In this document: one piece after another, positions 30,419 to 32,015 of the stretch
Numbering within the stretch: position 1 is the stretch's first letter
Layout: each line of letters opens with the position of its first letter
Assembly: GCA_043819695.1 (NCBI GenBank)
Contig: JBDREM010000032.1
Coordinates: 1-32,015, forward strand
Direction of reading: 5' to 3'
DNA from: CAYLQD01 sp043819695
Lineage (GTDB): Bacteria; Planctomycetota; PUPC01
Length of the DNA: 32,015 nucleotides
Notes under the pieces: generated by a model
The model's database searches: none
Told to the model about the DNA's origin: nothing
What the model saw: the letters and a program-made list of their open reading frames with translations, nothing else
Translations under genes and position numbers: made by a program

Positions 30419-30847
30419 ATGGGCATGGTGAGCCGGGACGACGAGCATCTGCGGATACTGTCGATCTGCCATTACGTGTATGGCGGGGTGCAGGCCGCGT
30501 TCGCCTGCATCCCGTTGATCCACGTGGCCATCGGCCTCGTTATGGTCTTCGCGGGTGTGGGGGAGGGCCGCGACGAGTGCGCGCCGCTGGCCATCATCGG
30601 CGGGCTCTTTGCCGTCATCGGCGCGGCGGTTGTGCTCTTCGGCTGGGCGGTCGCCGCCTGCGTCGTCTACGCCGGCCGCTGCCTCGCACAAAGAAAGTCT
30701 CACACGTTCTGTTTCGTCATGGCCGCCATCTGCTGCCTGTTCATTCCGTTCGGCACGGTCCTCGGCGTGTTCACCATTATCGTGTTGTCGCGGCCGTCGG
30801 TGAAGGCGCTGTTCGAGACCGGCCGGCCGCCGGCGCCGGTGGCCTGA
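30419..30847 (+). CDS. Membrane protein, paralogue 2 (loop-less form)
   Basis: A 142-residue protein, DDEHLRILSICHYVYGGVQA at the start, three or four hydrophobic segments (about 15-46, 55-85, 95-120), a short acidic loop (GVGEGRDE) where paralogue 1 has 75 extra residues, and the same PFGTVLGVFTIIVLSRPSVK. AAGGGAGAACAGAG precedes the ATG, and the gene starts 48 nt after paralogue 1 ends. Near the 3' end a 64-nt block differs from paralogue 1 at only two positions. Function unknown. Confidence 0.82.
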   Translation: MGMVSRDDEHLRILSICHYVYGGVQAAFACIPLIHVAIGLVMVFAGVGEGRDECAPLAIIGGLFAVIGAAVVLFGWAVAACVVYAGRCLAQRKSHTFCFVMAAICCLFIPFGTVLGVFTIIVLSRPSVKALFETGRPPAPVA

Positions 30848-30893
30848 ATGACCCTGTACGATTGCGCCATATTGCGGCGCGATGGCGGGCGGC

Positions 30894-30910
30894 ACGGGCA
30901 TCTTGCCCGT
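30894..30910. repeat. REP-like palindrome in the intergenic region
   Basis: ACGGGCA, TCT, TGCCCGT: a perfect 7-bp stem with a 3-nt loop. The surrounding 138 bp carries no gene. Palindromes built on this sequence are familiar to me as dispersed intergenic repeats in Planctomycetota and related genomes; only one copy is in the window. Confidence 0.5.
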
Positions 30911-30985
30911 TGTCGAACGCGGCCAGGCCTGCCCTGAGCGAAGCCGAGAGGACGGTCGTGCCACGATCGGCAGAAGGAGAGAACA

Positions 30986-31414
30986 ATGAGAGCATTCGTC
31001 GCCGTCGGGCTGGCCGCCCTGATCTGTTCCGCCGCGGGATGCGGGCCGCCGAGGGAGAGCAATCCGGCCGCGGAAAAAGCCGGCGTCGAGGCCGCGGACA
31101 AGTGGCTGAAACTGATGGATGACGGGAAGTACGAAGAGAGCTGGGACGAGACCGGCGAGTACCTGAAGGCCGTCATCCCGAAGCAGCGGTGGACCGAGGG
31201 CGTCGCGCCCGCGCGGCGCGTGATGGGCAAGCTCGTCTCGAGGACGGTCAGCTCGACGCAGTACGCGACCACCCTGCCCGGCGCCCCGGACGGCGAGTAC
31301 GTGCTGGTCCAGTATCAGACCGTCTTCGAGAACAAGAAAGCGGCCGTCGAGGCCGTTACCGTCTCGCGCGAAAAAGACGGCGCCTGGCGCGTCTCGGGGT
31401 ATTTCATTCGGTAG
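30986..31414 (+). CDS. DUF4019-like lipoprotein
   Basis: A 142-residue predicted lipoprotein: MRAFVAVGLAALICSAAGC is a signal with a lipobox (AAGC), Cys19 being the lipidation site. The mature part has AADKWLKLMDDGKYEESWDE, then AVIPKQRWTEGVAPARRVMG, a beta-rich middle (YVLVQYQTVFENKKAAVEAV) and ends with DGAWRVSGYFIR. This pattern matches the DUF4019 family, an NTF2-like envelope domain of unknown function. GAAGGAGAG precedes the ATG. It follows the tandem membrane genes on the same strand, but a 138-bp gap with a palindrome separates them. Confidence 0.85.
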   Translation: MRAFVAVGLAALICSAAGCGPPRESNPAAEKAGVEAADKWLKLMDDGKYEESWDETGEYLKAVIPKQRWTEGVAPARRVMGKLVSRTVSSTQYATTLPGAPDGEYVLVQYQTVFENKKAAVEAVTVSREKDGAWRVSGYFIR

Positions 31415-31441
31415 TTCTGCAAACCAAGCTTCCCGACTTGC

Positions 31442-31471
31442 TTGCAGGAGTCTCTGACCGTCCCCTACAAT
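31442..31471 (+). promoter_or_regulatory. Possible promoter of the last gene
   Basis: TTGCAG (31442-31447), 18 bp, TACAAT (31466-31471), about 25 nt before the ATG at 31497. The -35 match is weak, the -10 reasonable. Confidence 0.3.
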
Positions 31472-31496
31472 TAGCTGGGATGTGGGAGGAGGGCAC

Positions 31497-32015
31497 ATGA
31501 AGATTGCGAGTCGCCGGGATATCCTTGGTATTGGCATTCTGTTGCTTGTGGCAGCCGGCGCCGTCGTCGTCGTCTGGTTCTACATCTTGGGGCCATACCG
31601 CAGAATCTCGGACATGGGCTGGGAGCGTGCTCATACAGAGCAGCAGGTGTGGGCCGAGACACAGAAGAGCATCAGGCGGATGGGCTGGGCGCACGACGAC
31701 GGTTTCCGCGTTGGATTATGGGGCAACAAGGAATGGGTTGCACGGATTATGGACAACATGTCACCGGGCGATTCACTGTCATGCTCCGGCGGCCACAAGG
31801 AAATCGCTCTAAGCTGCATGACAAACCAGCAGGCCGGAGCCGCGGACGATTGGTTGACTTGGTGGCAGAAGAACAAACACAAGACCCAAGAGGAGTGGAT
31901 TCGCGACGGCTTCGCGGCCCGGGGCATCCTTCTGCATGAGCCCTTGACCAAGAAAGACATCCTCGCCTTGCTCCGTGTGCTTGGAGAAAGGGACGTTAGC
32001 GGAGACGAGCAACAC
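31497..32015 (+). CDS. Membrane-anchored protein of unknown function (3' end beyond the window)
   Basis: An open frame from the ATG at 31497 runs without a stop to the window edge (173 codons). GGGAGGAGGGCAC gives a good ribosome-binding site. The product starts MKIASRRDILGIGILLLVAA and has one N-terminal membrane helix (about 9-30). The outer part shows SLSCSGGHKEIALSCMTNQ, WLTWWQKNKHKTQEEWIRDG and FAARGILLHEPLTKKDILAL. The WLxWWxxNKxKTQEEWIRDGF segment recurs in large-genome bacteria of this kind, to my recollection, but has no assigned function. Third codon positions are clearly less GC-rich than in the other genes, suggesting a different origin or weak selection. Confidence 0.75.
   Translation, partial: MKIASRRDILGIGILLLVAAGAVVVVWFYILGPYRRISDMGWERAHTEQQVWAETQKSIRRMGWAHDDGFRVGLWGNKEWVARIMDNMSPGDSLSCSGGHKEIALSCMTNQQAGAADDWLTWWQKNKHKTQEEWIRDGFAARGILLHEPLTKKDILALLRVLGERDVSGDEQH

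Overview
The window is a GC-rich bacterial chromosome segment of mostly conserved housekeeping genes, with a patchier accessory region from about 19 kb onward. The lineage signals point to the Planctomycetota or a close PVC-type relative. They are a giant secreted protein with an N-terminal LEPR-XLL motif (FEFLEPRLLLSG), a TPR protein ending in two RNA-polymerase alpha-CTD modules, a SecD-SecF fusion, and SpoVG in an organism with no other sporulation genes visible here. This placement is an inference from gene content; no phylogeny was run.

Layout. At 1-251 is the start of purE (minus), divergent from ribD and a Gfo/Idh/MocA oxidoreductase (plus, 338-2479). The two transcripts leave from interlocked promoters sharing a palindromic -10. 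From 2522 to 18958 everything is on the minus strand. In transcription order these are: a TPR/alpha-CTD protein; queH, spoIID, tgt, yajC, secDF, a TPR lipoprotein, dacB (PBP4), ispE and spoVG; a hairpin/T-tract; then ilvB, ilvN, a MntA/HepT-like (MNT-HEPN) pair, ilvC, and a RelE-type toxin-antitoxin pair. The branched-chain amino-acid operon is therefore split by one toxin-antitoxin-like module and followed by another. The HEPN gene carries an in-frame amber codon, with its conserved tail still readable behind it.

The stretch 19.03-19.60 kb has no long gene. It contains short palindromes and ends in a promoter and strong ribosome-binding site for a 35-residue exported peptide that is easy to miss. 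Next, on minus, come a secreted HAD phosphatase, the 1825-residue LEPR-XLL protein with 16 Ig-like repeats, accA and a divergent Ser/Thr kinase. The giant gene lies between two copies of a gapless 190-bp direct repeat (20741-20930 and 26731-26920, 22 mismatches by hand count). Each copy contains the accA 3' end fused to the start of the HAD gene. The layout looks like a 5.8-kb segment integrated at, or duplicated from, an ancestral accA-HAD junction.

The right end (28832-32015, plus) holds a conserved gene of unknown function with a C-terminal helix-turn-helix, two tandem paralogous membrane proteins, a DUF4019-like lipoprotein, and a membrane-anchored protein running off the window.

How genes work together: queH and tgt make and install queuosine in tRNA; yajC and secDF assist Sec export; dacB and spoIID act on peptidoglycan; ispE serves isoprenoid synthesis; ilvBNC make branched-chain amino acids; accA starts fatty-acid synthesis. 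All alignments, motif matches and promoter calls were made by eye.
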